Below, in pieces: positions 12,068-24,582 of a stretch of DNA of 64,000 bases (position 1 is the stretch's first letter; every line of letters begins with the position of its first letter). Source of the stretch: Carettochelys insculpta (Eukaryota > Chordata > Testudines > Carettochelyidae). A program made the position numbers and the translations under genes. Where the stretch lies: assembly GCF_033958435.1 (NCBI RefSeq), contig NC_134137.1:245132501-245196500 (forward strand). Direction: 5' to 3'. The notes beneath the pieces are model-generated. The model was not told where the DNA came from. It made no database searches and saw only the letters and a program-made list of their open reading frames with translations.

Positions 12068-12504
12068 TATCAAGAAAGCATGCTTTGATACCAGAAAACA
12101 TTAAAAATGCAACACATTATTCAAGTTTTCATTCTTCAATGCTGCACTTAAAGATCTGTGGTTGGCTGTCCACAGCTATGACCACCTGGGTACTCAGAAT
12201 ATAGTATTGCCAGCCCCAGATGCTCAAAACGTTTTGGTTGTGGAGAAAAGCTGGGAAACATGACTCCTAAAGAGCCTAAAACCAGAAGGCAAAGAGAATC
12301 TAGCTGTCTAAAATATCATGACTTTAGGGAGTGACTCAGGATTTTTGAACATCTGGGGCTGGCAATACTATATTCTGAGTACCCAGGTGGTCATTGCTGT
12401 GGACAGCCAACCACAGATCTTTAAGTGCAGCATTGAAGAATGAAAACTTGAATAATGTGTTGCATTTTTAATGTTTTCTGGTATCAAAGCATGCTTTCTT
12501 GATA
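12068..12504. repeat. 162-bp near-perfect inverted repeat (large hairpin)
   Basis: The left arm is 12068-12229 and the right arm 12343-12504, both 162 nt, with a 113-nt spacer. Base-by-base comparison of the left arm with the reverse complement of the right arm gives 160 matches and 2 mismatches, with no gaps (about 98.8% identity). Homology stops abruptly outside both arms. The arms do not match any repeat family I recognise, and no terminal motif or target duplication is seen. Any transcript across it would form a long, almost perfect hairpin. Confidence 0.95.
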
Positions 12505-15500
12505 AGTATGCATCTTGTAACCCTGTATTTGCCTTCCTCTGTCATCCTTCATCCCTGTTGTTGTCTTTGGGTACCAATGTGCAATATGCTCCCATGATCA
12601 CTATTTGCGTCTGTGACATAATGACTGATTTTGAATAGCTGGTTTCTGATTCATTCACTTTCTGGTGCCTTTACACAGTTACAGGTGAAAAAGTGGCCTT
12701 GATATAAGTGGGAATCATGTCCCTGCCCTCAACTCTACTATCATCCATGGCAGGGAAGCACACTACAATGACCCACAGGCAGTTTTAAATTACATACCTC
12801 AATGTCCCAATTCTTGCTCAGATTGTGAGCTACAGGATATCTATAGCAGCAAGTTGTGCCCACCTGCCTGTGTCCCCCAGCTAAGTCTGTCCCACACTAC
12901 CCCTACCCCATTTCTGTGTGAGGCTGCCTGGCCTATCACAGCTGCAATTTCTACTGCATCTGGTTTTGGCAGTCCTACTTAGCACCAACAGTGTCACGTA
13001 TTCATAGGCATGCCTATGGTGCTCATCAGCACTGTGTTCAAATGTGCCTGAGGGCTGGGGAGAGGTTGGGTTTGTTTTTCTCTGCAGGAGGGACTGATAT
13101 CTCCTTAGCAATGTGTTGGCTCTGCTGAAGTTACTAAAGCATAGACAGTTCCATTTATGCACCTTATTATTTAAGCATCCTCGATTATTTTTAATAATCT
13201 TGTTTATCACAGTAATATTTATGAGGCAGTTAAACATGGGGCCCTTGTGAGCAAGCCCGGTGCAGAAACAAAGCGTTCAATTGCCCTTGCCTAAACAGAC
13301 AAGACAGATGCATGATAATGAAGAGCTAGAACACACAGTGAGACATTGAACAATTAAATGGTAGGAAGTATATTAGTTCATTTGTTGTGGAGGTGATGGG
13401 TATATTTAGAAGGAGATCAGTCAAACTGAAAGAAAAGAGAAAGGGGCAAGGGGCACAGATCAAGGGAGAAGAGGGTCAAAGGGGCAGATGTGCAGTGAAA
13501 CTGAGATGAAGAGATTATGAAGTAGTCAGTGGAGGACAGAGTTGAAATAAACAGCCAAACAGCACAGGACAAAGAAAACCCAGTCAGAAGAGAGAACTTT
13601 CTACTATTTGTCTAATAAGCTTCTGTGCCTACCACCTAGCATTCATCCTTGTCTGACTCCTCTCTGCATCTTATTCCCAAAGACCACAGTGGAGGGAGAT
13701 GGGAAAGAGAGGCACCAGCTATGTTCAAAATTGGAAGGGGTCTCTGATCTTAGCAGCTGGATTCCATTTTATTCTCTTCCCCTACTACAGCAATCCCTGC
13801 ATTAGCTGTTTCTGCTCCTACTTGCTTGAGTCTCCGTTGTTAGCAGTGAGTCTTTTAAGAATGTATTGCATGTGCCTTCTGAAAATTGTTAACAATTTAC
13901 CACATAAATGTGACTGCTGTTATGTCCCACATGAACATGCAAAGCACTTTCAGCTATATATATATATATATATATATAAAACACACAAACATTTGGCATA
14001 TATTAATTGAGAACTGGGTTTCAAAAACCCTAGCATCCACAATTCCAGTTGAAGTTAATGGAAGCTGGGAGTGCCCCATGCTTCTTCAAATGAAGCCATT
14101 CATGTATGAAAATATCATTCATAGGTCTCAATTGTTGTCATCCTCTGGCTTTAGCAAGTCAGCAGTTATTTTAAGAGTGAAGTAAACAAATAATCTGAGA
14201 AGACGTCCAGGAGACTGAAGGATTAAAGCCAGAGGTGATGTCATTACCAAAAAATGCAAATACAGTGTAAACCATATATGTCAAGATTCTCAGCTGGTGT
14301 AAATTAGCATTGCTTTATTGATGTCAACTGAGATACACTGATTTTCAAGAGCTGAAAATTTGACCCATTTCCCCTTGCTTTGGAAATACAAGACAATAGG
14401 CAATACAGGAACAAAATAATGTGGTTTTTTTCCCCCCAAAGATCTTCCAGGTTAACCCCTTTAAAAACTAAAACATAGTTAGCAATCTTAGCCAAAGTTT
14501 TGAAACTTGAATTGGAAAGACACCAACCTCCATAAAACTGGACTTAACGTATCATGGTACAAAGCAACTACACTTAGCTGGCACACTTTAAAATATTCTG
14601 ACATTGGTTGTAAAATCAAATATGGCAGTTGGATTAAAGTTCTGTTATTACATTTCCAGTTTCTCTCTCTCTTTTTAAATGTTTCTCTGAGAGTTAAAGC
14701 TTTTGAAAGCCTCTGCTTTCAGTGAAAGAAAAGTTGATCCCAGATGTCAGTAATTGGGAACAGGTTAATGGAGATATTTAAACAAAGATGCCTGAAGTTA
14801 CAATTCATCATGTGGGATCTAATAACAGCCTATTTTACTAGACTCCTTCATTTACTTTTCATAATAATAATTTTAATCAGCACAGTGCAGAACTTGTTAG
14901 AGGATAATTTTTTCAGAAGGCAAATTACACAAACGTAGGTATGTTACAAAACTGATAGTGTTTGAAATGTACTATATGCAAATGTAGTATCTTCTTTTCT
15001 ATACCTAAAATTGACATATACTTGCACTAAAGCATATTAATCACGGTCTTTTGCTCCCTGAGATCCATTACTCTGTGGCTAAGCTTTTGGTGTTTTGCTA
15101 ATCTTGTAATACTCTGAAGGAGTTAAAAATCTTTCAGTAGATCACCAGCAAAACATTTTAAATGCAAAATAATTTTAAAAACCAAGAAATTTAGTCATTG
15201 TGGCTTACTAAGAGGATGATTTAGGCCCATTTTCGCCACTGCTGAAGTCAGCAGGAATTTTGCCATTAACATCAGTAAAGAAGGATCGTACCTACAATAT
15301 TACAGCTGCATTAAATGTATCAACACCAACACCATTTTCTTGTTAAAATCTGTTTATCCAGCAAGGTGAAAACACACAATACTCAGTTCTGATTTTAGAC
15401 AACTCATCCTTCTGTTGAAACAGCAAAAATCTATGTTCAGATAAGATTAGGAGCCAAAGCCTTCCTGCTTTATTCATGCAGCTGTCCCGCTCCAAAGTCC

Positions 15501-16060
15501 ACTGAAGTCAGTGGAAAAGTCTCATTGAGGTCAGTGGGTACATCAACACAGCCAAAAAACAAACAAATAAAAAACCTTCCTGCGGCAGCAAAACTCAGAG
15601 TTTGTGTCAACTTACTCAGGTTCACATGACTAAGTTAAAAATTGAACTGTTGAGGTTCCTAAAGCAATGGCACTCAGAGCCCAAGCTCCAGCCTAAGCAA
15701 GAACATCAATACTGCTATTTTTAGCCCAGGTTCTGAGGTTCACTGTTGTGAGGTCTGAAGGGTTGTTTGTTTGCATTAGTGTTTGCAGGCTAGACACACC
15801 CAGCAAGGTTTGGATCAAGCCAATGAACATTACTATCTGACTAAGTAAAGTGATCTGGATTTATTGTCCTGATGATAATTTTAAGTGAACATTTATGTGA
15901 AACGTGTCTTTTCGACAGTGTGATGTAACAATGTCAGTGAATACATAGGGTTTGACATACTTCATATTGCCGTAGTTTAGTAGCCTGGTTCTTCATTGCC
16001 TTGCCTCTCATGTGGTGAGTGACAGCTGTGCAAAGCAGAGTAGGAGAAAATTGTTAACAA
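12505..16060. other. Gene-free stretch with microsatellite and MITE relic
   Basis: No gene is recognised. It contains a TA dinucleotide repeat (13955-13978) and, at about 15540-15780, a decayed inverted-repeat element (ACATCAACACAGCC and GAGCCCAAGCTCCAGCC phrases) related to the one at 9008-9190. The rest is unassigned. Confidence 0.4.
13955..13978. repeat. (TA)12 microsatellite
   Basis: An uninterrupted TA dinucleotide repeat of 24 bases. Confidence 0.95.
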
Positions 16061-16556
16061 ATCATAGAATCGTAGGGCTGGAAGGGACCTCAGGAGGTCA
16101 TCTAGGCCAGCCCCCTGTCCAAAGCAGGATCAACCCCCCCTACGTCATCCCAGCCAGGACCTTGTCAAGCTGGGACTTAAAAACCTTTAGGGATGGAGAA
16201 TCCACCATCTCTCTAGGCAACACATTCCAGTGCTTCACCACCCTCCTGGTGAAGTAGTTTTTCCTAGTGTCCAACTTACACTTCTGCCTCTTTAACTTCA
16301 GACTCTTACTCCTTGTTCTGCCATCTGACACCACTGAGAACAGTTTCCCACCCTCCTCTTTAGAGCTCCCCTTCAGGAAGTTGAAGGCTGCTATTAAATC
16401 ACCCCTCAGTCTTCTCTTCTGTAAACTAAACAAGCCCAAATCCCTCAGCCTCTCCTCATAGGTCATGTGCTCCAGCCCCTTAATCATTTTTGTTGCCCTC
16501 TGCTGAACCTGCTCCAGCACGTCCACATCCTTTTTATTCAGGGGGGACCAAAACAA
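16061..16556 (-). mobile_element. CR1 LINE 3' fragment
   Basis: The forward strand begins AATCATAGAATCGTAGGGCTGG, the CR1 3' terminus read in reverse. The minus strand has an open frame that encodes the CR1 ORF2 C-terminus in good condition, including LEQVQQRATKMIKGLEHM, GLFSLQKRRLRGDLI and YFTRRVVKHWNVLPREMVDS. It is truncated on the 5' side at about 16556, so the catalytic domain is absent. The extra residues upstream in the same open frame are not CR1-like. Confidence 0.9.
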
Positions 16557-17009
16557 AGGTGTTTCATCTTTACTCTGTACTGATGCAGAAATTACTACGG
16601 AAGGTTCAGGGCAATAGACAGTTCCACTGACTCCCTTATGTTGCAGACCCAAGCAGAAGGGCTAAGTTATCATGCTGTCCCTACTGAATTCTGTGGCAGA
16701 TTTCTTTTGGACTCCAACAAGAGCAGGACACAGCCCAAGCTGCACAAAACATTTTGTGTTTCTTGGGTTGGTCTTAGCTGTGTTGTGTCCTCCAAAGGAA
16801 ATGAAAGTTATCACCATTTGGAATACACTCATGGATTACTCATCAGCAGTGTGGTTGTTGTATTTGGCTGCTGTTTAAATGTGTGAAAACGCCTTACTGT
16901 TATGAATACGAACACTTCTAAGGTAGCAGTTTGAATATTGAAGAGCTACAGATTTTAGAATTTTTTAAAATAGTAAACTGTAACTTTCTTTCTCCGGCAT
17001 TAAGTCCTA

Positions 17010-17822
17010 TGGGCTAGGTGGGGTGGGCAATAAATTTTTGATGGAGGGGCCACTACAAGAATTTGCTAAGTTCTCAAGGGCTGCACTGTTCCATGACGTT
17101 AATGGAAAAAGTGCAAGGTCTGGGATGGAGGTTGGGTACGTAAAGAAGCTTGGGGTAAGGGATTGGGGCATAGGAGTGGGTATGGGATCTGGGAGGGAGT
17201 TTGGCTGACGGAGAGGGTTGTGACCCGGGGCAGTATACTGGGGTGCAGGAGGGGATGCAAGGGTTTGAACTGTGACCTTTGCAAAAAGGGATTTTGACCT
17301 GAGGCAGGAGACTGGGGTGCAGGGTCTGGGAGGAATGTGTGTGTGGAAGGGGCAGAAGGTTTGGGTTATGTGAGGTCAGGGGGGCAGAAGCGTGGGTGGG
17401 GGCAGAAGGTTGAGGGGAGGGTTGGGGTGCCAGAGTCAGGTGCTAGTTGGGAGGTGTTTACACGTCAGTTTCCCTGCCTTCCATTCCTGGGTAGGTTGCT
17501 TACAGTAGCCAGCTTCAGAGCCGTGTGCATCTGTGAACAGCTGTGAGCCTGATGGACTGACAGGCAGGTCCCATTGGCCAAAAAACAGACAAAGGGAGCT
17601 GTAAGATTGTGCTGGGCGTGGGGGTAGTGTACAAAGCCTCTCTCTCCTCCCAGGCTCGCAGCTCTTCACGGACAAACAAGGCTCCAGAATCAGCTTTTCT
17701 GAACAGCATGTGGGGGGTTGAGGCAGGCAGGGAGCCTGAGATTCCAGCAGTGCCTGCAGGTTGGATTCAGCAGCTTGGTGGGCCAGATCCAGCCTGTGAG
17801 CGGTATTTTGCCTAGCCCTGAC
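17010..17822. mobile_element. hAT-like non-autonomous element, G-rich interior
   Basis: The left end GGGCTAGGTGGGGTGGGCAA and the right end GGTATTTTGCCTAGCCCTGA form degenerate inverted termini of the type seen in reptilian hAT elements whose ends read GGGCAAAATA. The interior is G-rich with repeats of GGGCAGAAGG and TGGGGTGCAGG. No transposase frame and no convincing 8-bp duplication are seen. Confidence 0.5.
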
Positions 17823-17939
17823 CTAGATGCTCCACTAGTGTTGATTTAAGTGCAGGTGACAGTTCTGATTTACAGCAGTGAAAGATGCGTTTAATTCTCA
17901 GAGGGCTAGCCATGTCTGTCTGAATTTGCAAAAACAGTA

Positions 17940-18070
17940 AGGAATCCTGTGGCACCTTAAAGACTAACAGATATTTTTGGGTGTAAGCTTGGACTCCATG
18001 CATTTGATGAAGTGGGTCCTATCAGTGAAAGCTGATGCCCAAATATATCTGTTAGTCTTCAGGGTGCCAA
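17940..18070. repeat. Palindromic reptilian repeat (GCACCTTAAAGACTAACAG type)
   Basis: GGCACCTTAAAGACTAACAG (about 17951-17970) is mirrored by CTGTTAGTCTTCAGGGTGCC (about 18050-18069), giving a palindrome-like unit around a TTTGATGAAGTGGGTCC core. A related fragment occurs at about 20554-20645 (TAGCACTTTAGAGACTAACA). It is a dispersed repeat of uncertain class. Confidence 0.6.
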
Positions 18071-18259
18071 AAGACTCCTCAGACTTTTAATAATGTTATA
18101 AGTAAACCTGCACTGTTCCTACATTTTCTTATCAACTAGCAGCACTACTTTCCTTAAATGGGACTCAAAGCAGGACTAATTATAAGTCTTCTTCAGCTGT
18201 GAACTTAGGAAGGAACCTACATATGCTTACTGAGAAGTCCTGGTGATGGGCATAACATG

Positions 18260-18600
18260 AAAACCTAGAGGAGGTGCCCTGCCCAAGCCCCATCCCCAAG
18301 GATCCCTTCTCTGTCAGTTGATCCCCTCCAAGTAACTACAATGATATTTGCTGCCATGCCATTGTTCACTCTGTGGGTTCTATCCCTCCCTTCTCCTGTC
18401 TGTTCATGTAGTACTGACTCATTGTTTTCTTATACTCCCTTGTCTGTATCCATGTGTGGTCTCGTGGATTATGCTTAGATTATAAACTCTCTGAGGGCAG
18501 GGACTGCCTTTTGTTCTGTTTGTACAGCACCTAAGACAATGTGGTTCTGGTTGATGACTAAATACCTTAGGCACGATGATAATCTACTATATGTTTGAGG
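18260..18600 (+). mobile_element. L2-like LINE 3' tail
   Basis: Contains TAGATTATAAACTCTCTGAG, GGCAGGGACTGCC and GTACAGCACCTAAGACAATG, the characteristic end of L2/L3-like LINEs (GGGCAGGGAC then GTACAGCGCCTAGCACAATG). It is highly diverged and carries no coding sequence. Confidence 0.6.
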
Positions 18601-20671
18601 GAGGTTGTCTTTCTGAGTGTGTCTGTCCATCCATGTGTCTGCTTGTTTAAAAACTCCTCCTCTTCAGTGATAAGAGTTAGGACTACCAAATTCAGTGTGC
18701 AGCTTTCTCTTGTCATAACTTAAAGCAAGATAAGGATTTGGTTGTGTTAGGACAATGGTGTGTGCCTGGAATGCGATTGTTTTTCATAAAACAGAAAGGG
18801 AAAGCTCTGATATCCGGGACAGTTATACTCTATAATGACCATGGGGGGCGGGGATCACGGCGTCAGAGATGGGGACCAGGACAGCTGTAATCTCACCCCA
18901 GTGCAGTGCACTTGTATGAGAGTGGCCAGCTGGGAGTGGGGCTCTTGATGTTGCCAGCTACTGTACAGAGGTAAGATTCCTGTGCTAGTGCTTGGCATGG
19001 TTCGCAGGCATCAGTGGCATGATCAGCGTACAGGGGACAATCCCAAAGGACCTACTGTGACTGTTCCCCATCACAATTGTGTTCAAAGGCACTACAGCAG
19101 CATAAAGTTAAACTCGCAAACTTGAACAAACAAATGAGTAATTGCTAACATGGCCTACCTCTGAAACTCAGAGTGAAAAAGCACTTTGGAATTCACAGGA
19201 CTTCTTCAAGCAAGAATTAAAGCAAATGCTATGTGCTGTAGTGCTGGTGGCTGAAAAGTTAATCTAATGCACATGTTTTAGGAATGTCTGTTTGATCAAA
19301 AATTCTGTGATGAAATACTTGTACACATTAATATTAGTCTGGACAACAGCATTCCTCTAGATCTTAAACAGCTTGGTTAGAGGATTTAAGAAATGTGTGC
19401 ATTTGAAAACCATATGAATGGCTTCTGTTGAGGCTTACTTGAACAGCAACAAAACCTCCCATCAATAAATGATTTCTTCAAAAAACAGGCATTTGAAAAG
19501 GTTACAAAATAAGAACTGGTACATGTGCCTAAGTGAATTAGCAAATGTAAAGCATATCATTCCACCTAAGTAAACATGGTACATCTATGCAAACAGTCAT
19601 GTTTCTTAGAAATTTGTGATTGTAACTTGTTTCTGAAGTCTTCTTATTCTATGGCTTTATTTTTACAGAATGAAAGCTTAAACAGAAAAATTATTTATGA
19701 CTGTTCATGTCATTTTGAAAGCAGACACTATTTTACTGGAATCCCCTTCATACATATCCAAGAGGTTGAATCCCTGTTTCAGGTGCAAAGTCCAACTCAA
19801 CTTTAATTGCGGAACCATGATAGGACCTCAATAATATTGTGTAAAAAGTTCCCTCATTTTGCTAGGACACAGGTACCAATAAAGGGTGGTATTGTAGTAG
19901 TATTCCACAATTCCTTTCCTTCTGCCCCTTTGCTTCTGAAATAGTCACTCGTTTCTGCAATGTACTAGAAATTATTTCCTAATGCATGCCATGTCAGCTC
20001 AGCTGGCCAGTGCACTGGTATTGCAGGGCTAAGTAGCCCCATTCTCTGCCTGTCCCTATCCATTCTCTACCCAGCTGCTATACAAGGGGAAGAAATAGGC
20101 ATGTACTGCCATTTATTCTGTTTACATCAGGAGTCAGAGTCTGGATTGCCTGTCATGGGTATAAGTGAAGAGGGAACTTAACCTCCCTTGTATAGGTCAG
20201 GTCCTAGTCCTACATGTTCAGATATGTGTGTGAATGGGAAGAGACATTGTACAGACATATCTAATATCCCAGACTTAAGGAATTCAGCCTTACTCTTCAG
20301 TCAGAGGACTTCTCAAAACAGAACTGTCATCTTAGGAGTCGCAAAATGCATTGGACAGCTTGAATGAAAGATGCTAGATATAAATTCTCTTGGACTGGGA
20401 GGAATGTATAATCTCCCAGTCAATATCAATACACTTGGCTTAGTCCAAGCTTTAACACTGACATGCTCATTAAGTTAACACTTAACAGGGAAGAACCAGA
20501 GTAATTTGGTGCTAATGGAGCTACACTTTTTTTCTCCAACAAAACAAAACAGCAGAAATGTAGCACTTTAGAGACTAACAAAATGATTTATTCAGTGATG
20601 AGCTTTCATGGAACAGACCCACTTTTACTCCAGTGGAAGACCTGCCCAGTTATTACATCCACCCATGAACA
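18601..20671. other. Gene-free stretch
   Basis: Unassigned AT-rich sequence, apart from the short dispersed-repeat piece at about 20554-20645. No exon is supported. Confidence 0.4.
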
Positions 20672-23158
20672 ACATAAGAACATAAGAATGGCCATACTGG
20701 GTCAGACCAAAGGTCCATCCAGCCCAGTATCCCGTCTGCCAACAGTGGCCAATGCCAGGTGCTCCAGAGAAGGAGAACAGAAGACAATGATCAAGTGATT
20801 TATCTCCTGCCATCCATCTCCTGCCCTTGCACTGAAGGCTAGGGCACCATACTTTACCCCTGGCTAATAGCCATTTATGGACGTAACCTGCAAAAATTTA
20901 TCGAGCTCTTTTTTAAACCCTAATAGAGTCCTGGCCTTCACAGCCTCCTCCAGTAAGGAGTTCCACAGGTTGACTGTGCGCTGTGTGAAGAAAAATTTCC
21001 TTTTATTAGTTTTGAACCTACTACCCATCAATTTCATTTGGTGTCCCCTAGTTCTTGTATTATGGGAAAAGGTAAATAATTTTTCTATATTCACTTTCTC
21101 CACACCATTCATGATTTTATATACCTCTATCATATCGCCCCTCAATTGCCTCTTTTCCAGACTGAAAAGTCCCTGTCTCTCTAGCCTCTCCCCATATGGG
21201 ACCCGTTCCAAACCCCTAATCATCTTAGTCGCCCTTTTCTGAACGTTTTCTAATGCCAATATATCTTTTTTGAGGTGAGGAGACCACATCTGCACGCAGT
21301 ACTCAAGATGTGGGTGTACCATAGTTTTATATAGGGGAATTATGATATCTTTTGTCTTATTATCTATCCCTTTTTTAATAATTCCTAACATCCTATTTGC
21401 TTTACTAACTGCTGCTGCACACTGCGTGGATGTCTTCAGAGAACTATCCACTATAACTCCAAGATCCCTTTCCTGATCTGTCGTAGCTAAATTTAACCCC
21501 ATCATGTTGTACGTGTAATTTGGGTTATTTTTTCCAATGTGCATTACCTTACACTTACCCACATTAAATTTCATTTGCCATTTTGCTGCCCAATCACTCA
21601 GTTTGCTGAGATCTTTTTGTAGTTCTTCACAATCCCTTTTGGTTTTGACTATCCTGAACAACTTGGTGTCATCTGCAAACTTTGCCACCTCACTGCTTAC
21701 CTCATTTTCTAGATCATTGATGAACAAGTTGAACAGGATCAGTCCCAGGACTGACCCCTGGGGAACACCACTAGTTACCCCCCTCCATTGTGAAAATTTA
21801 CCATTTATTCCAACCCTTTGTTTTCTGTCTTTTAACCAATTCCCGATCCATGAAAGGATCTTTCCTCCTATCCCATGACCGCCTAATTTACATAAAAGCC
21901 TTTGGTGTGGGACCATGTCAAAGGCTTTCTGGAAATCTAGGTATATTATGTCCACTGGGTGCCCCTTGTCCTCATGTTTATTAACCCCTTCAAAGAATTC
22001 TAATAGGTTAGTTAGACACGACTTCCCTCTGCAGAAACCATGCTGACTTTTGCCCAACAATTCGTGCTCTTCTACATGCCTTGCAATTTTATTCTTTACT
22101 ATTGTTTCTACTAATTTGCCTGGTACTGATGTTAGACTTATCGGTCCATAATTGCCAGGGTCTCCTCTAGAGCCTTTTTTAAATATTGGCGTTATATTGG
22201 CTGTCTTCCAGTCATTGAGTACCGAAGCAGATTTAAAGGATAGGTTACAAACCACTGTTAATAACTCCGCAATTTCACATTTGAGTTCTTTCAGAACCCT
22301 TGGGTGAATACCGTCTGGTCCTGGAGACTTGTTACTATTCAGCTTATCAATTAACTCCAAAACTTCCTCTAATGTCACTTCAATCTGGGAGAGTTCCTCA
22401 GATTTGTCACCTAAAAAGGCTGGCTCAGATTTAGGAACCTCTGTAACATCCTCAGCCGTGAAGACTGAAGCAAAGAAATCATTTAATCGCTCCGCAATGG
22501 CACTGTCTTCCGTGATTGCTCCTTTTATATCTTTATCGTCCAAGGGCCCCACTGCTTTTTTAGCAGGCTTCCTGCTTCTAATGTATTTAAAAAACATTTT
22601 ACTATCATTTTTTGAATTTTTGGCTAGCTGTTCCTCAAAATCTTTTTTGGCTTTTCTTACTACATTATGACACTTAATTTGGGAGTATTTGTGTTCCTTT
22701 CTATTTTCCTCACTAGGATTTGACTTCTACTTTTTAAAAGCTGCCCTTTTCTCTCTCACTGCCTTTTTAACATGGCTGTTAAGCCATGGTGGTTCTTTGT
22801 TAGGTCTCTTACTGTGTTTTTTTATTTGGGGTTTCCATTTAAGTTGGGCCTCTAGTATGGTGTCTTTAAACAGTTTCCATGCAGCTTCCAGGGATTTTAG
22901 TTTAGTTACTCTACCTTTTAGTTTCTGTTTAACTAGCTTCCTCATTTTAGTGTAATTCCCCTTTTTGAAATTAAATGCTGGAGTGTTTGACCGCTGCGGT
23001 GTTCTTCCCAACACAGGAATATTAAAAGATATTATATTGTGGTCACTATTTCCAAGCGGTCCAGTAACAGTTACCTCTTGGACCAGATCCTGCGTTCCAG
23101 TCAGGACTAGATCGAGAATTGACTCTCCCCTTGTGGGTTCCTGTACTACCTGCTCCTA
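20672..23158 (-). mobile_element. CR1 LINE, 5'-truncated, near-intact reverse transcriptase
   Basis: The minus-strand element ends at the CR1 terminus (ACATAAGAACATAAGAATGG on the forward strand, about 20677) and is truncated on its 5' side near 23158. The frame begins in the last part of the endonuclease, with GNSDHNIISF (the SDH active-site motif), passes through a Lys/Arg-rich linker, and runs through the reverse transcriptase to a stop at 20864. The 3' UTR is about 190 bp. The body carries few mutations, which suggests a fairly recent insertion. Known: CR1 is the dominant LINE of turtles, crocodilians and birds and usually inserts as 5'-truncated copies without long target duplications. 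Confidence 0.95.
20864..23158 (-). pseudogene. CR1 ORF2 (endonuclease end plus reverse transcriptase)
   Basis: Reverse transcriptase of a CR1 retrotransposon. The longest uninterrupted part (22597 to 20864) has 577 residues. It contains [14 protein letters not shown] (near residue 92), motif [10 protein letters not shown] (about 219-227), [10 protein letters not shown] (about 276-285), the catalytic FADDTK (307-312), and the C-terminal [13 protein letters not shown] region. The same frame continues upstream to 23014 and beyond. It is broken only by one TAG at 22727-22729 between AAFKK and KSNPSEE. In-family oddities are NYGPISL where Arg is usual after NY, and VLGLILFN where a Pro is usual. 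It lacks the endonuclease N-terminus, so it could not act autonomously. It is not a host gene. Confidence 0.93.
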
Positions 23159-24582
23159 TCAATTATTCCCCCTTTTCCTTGAGCTCTCCCCATTGTGGCT
23201 GGGTGCCCAAAGTTGCCATCCCACATATCCTGTCAAACACCTAATGTTTCCATGACAGTCTCTCTGTCCTCAGTTATACCCCTTTTTGAGGCCAGTTCAT
23301 TACAAAAATATAATAGAAGTCCCAAGCCCTGATCCATATATCACCCCACAGTACATATGACCCTTAAAATCCCAGGGTACCTACTCCATTGATGTAGCAC
23401 ATACCACACTCTGGCATGTTCCACAACAGCCAAGCTCATCTTTGGTCCTCTCATTTCCTCCAACCAGGACAGCTGCATCACCCCTTCCAAATGCAACCTC
23501 ACTCGTCCCAACAGGAACTCACACAGCCTCTCTGCTGGGAACTCATCCTTACTAGCGGGGCAGCCATCACAACTCTTATTCCATCAACATGACCTCAGAG
23601 AGGCCAGGAGATAGGCATTTTCATTGCTGCCTTCAGACTCAGCCATCTCTGGCTCCAGCCCTCCAGTGTGGAGAGGTTAGTGGATAAGCAGCCCAATCTC
23701 TGTTGCTTACTGTTCAGCCTTAATTTGCCCTTGGCTCTGGTTGTCTGGTTTGGAAGTCAGAAGGCAATTCCTTCTATTGCTTTCTTAGTCCTCCACCCTT
23801 TTCAGCCTCCTAGCCCTTTCTCTCCAGCTTGGGAAGTTCCGCATGCTATCCCCTTTCCTGAGTGACTCTCAGACAAGTCTGACCTGCCCCTTTCCTTGCT
23901 CATTTAGTCTGTGCTCTCAGGCAGCTCTCACCTGACCCTTCCCTTTATACGACCTAGCTGCCATCTATTCACTTCAGCTAGGAGACAGCTAATCTGTCCC
24001 AGATGCACTGGATCCTTAAGGGGCCAGTCACCTTATAATACATATAACACCACCATTGTTATATTTTTTTATCTTTTTGTTTTCCTTGGAAGGTGTCATA
24101 TTAGCAACCCAAAAATCCAGAATTATATTCCCAGTCTCTGTCATTATGCTGAGATCAGCTGATTAAATCTGTTCTTCTTTTTGGATGGGAGGCAGAGAAG
24201 GGAGGAAACAATAGTTAAAACTTGAAAAACTGCCTGGAAAGCAAGTTCTCTATCTGCTTTTCATTAAACGACTCAGCCTAAGCAATGAATTAAAATCAGC
24301 GAGATAATCAAAGGGGAAAAACAGCATTTAAACTTAAGTTTGTTCCTTCTGTGATGAATGTTAGTCACAAATCTATATTAATATAAGAGAGGGTTATTAA
24401 AATGCCTCCCTTTCCCCACCTATCCACTGTATGGTGTTGGCTCAGTCCCTAACATTCCTTCTCACTAAAGGAAAGTAGCACAGCTGCCAGGTGAAAGTTG
24501 AATCTTCCCAGATTTATCTGTAAAAATTCTATGATCACAAGAATATATTAAATGTTAATTAAAAAAACAGTGTCCTTGTTGG
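23159..24582. other. Gene-free stretch, C/T-rich, possibly LTR-derived
   Basis: From 23159 to about 24060 the sequence is pyrimidine-rich with many short CTCC, CCTT and CAGCC phrases, resembling LTR debris. No TG...CA ends, primer site or coding domain can be shown. 24060-24582 is unassigned. Confidence 0.3.

Noticed and set aside
16140..16652. 170-codon open frame on the minus strand as a host gene
   Set aside because: Apart from its first few dozen residues it is the CR1 ORF2 C-terminus, a repeat.
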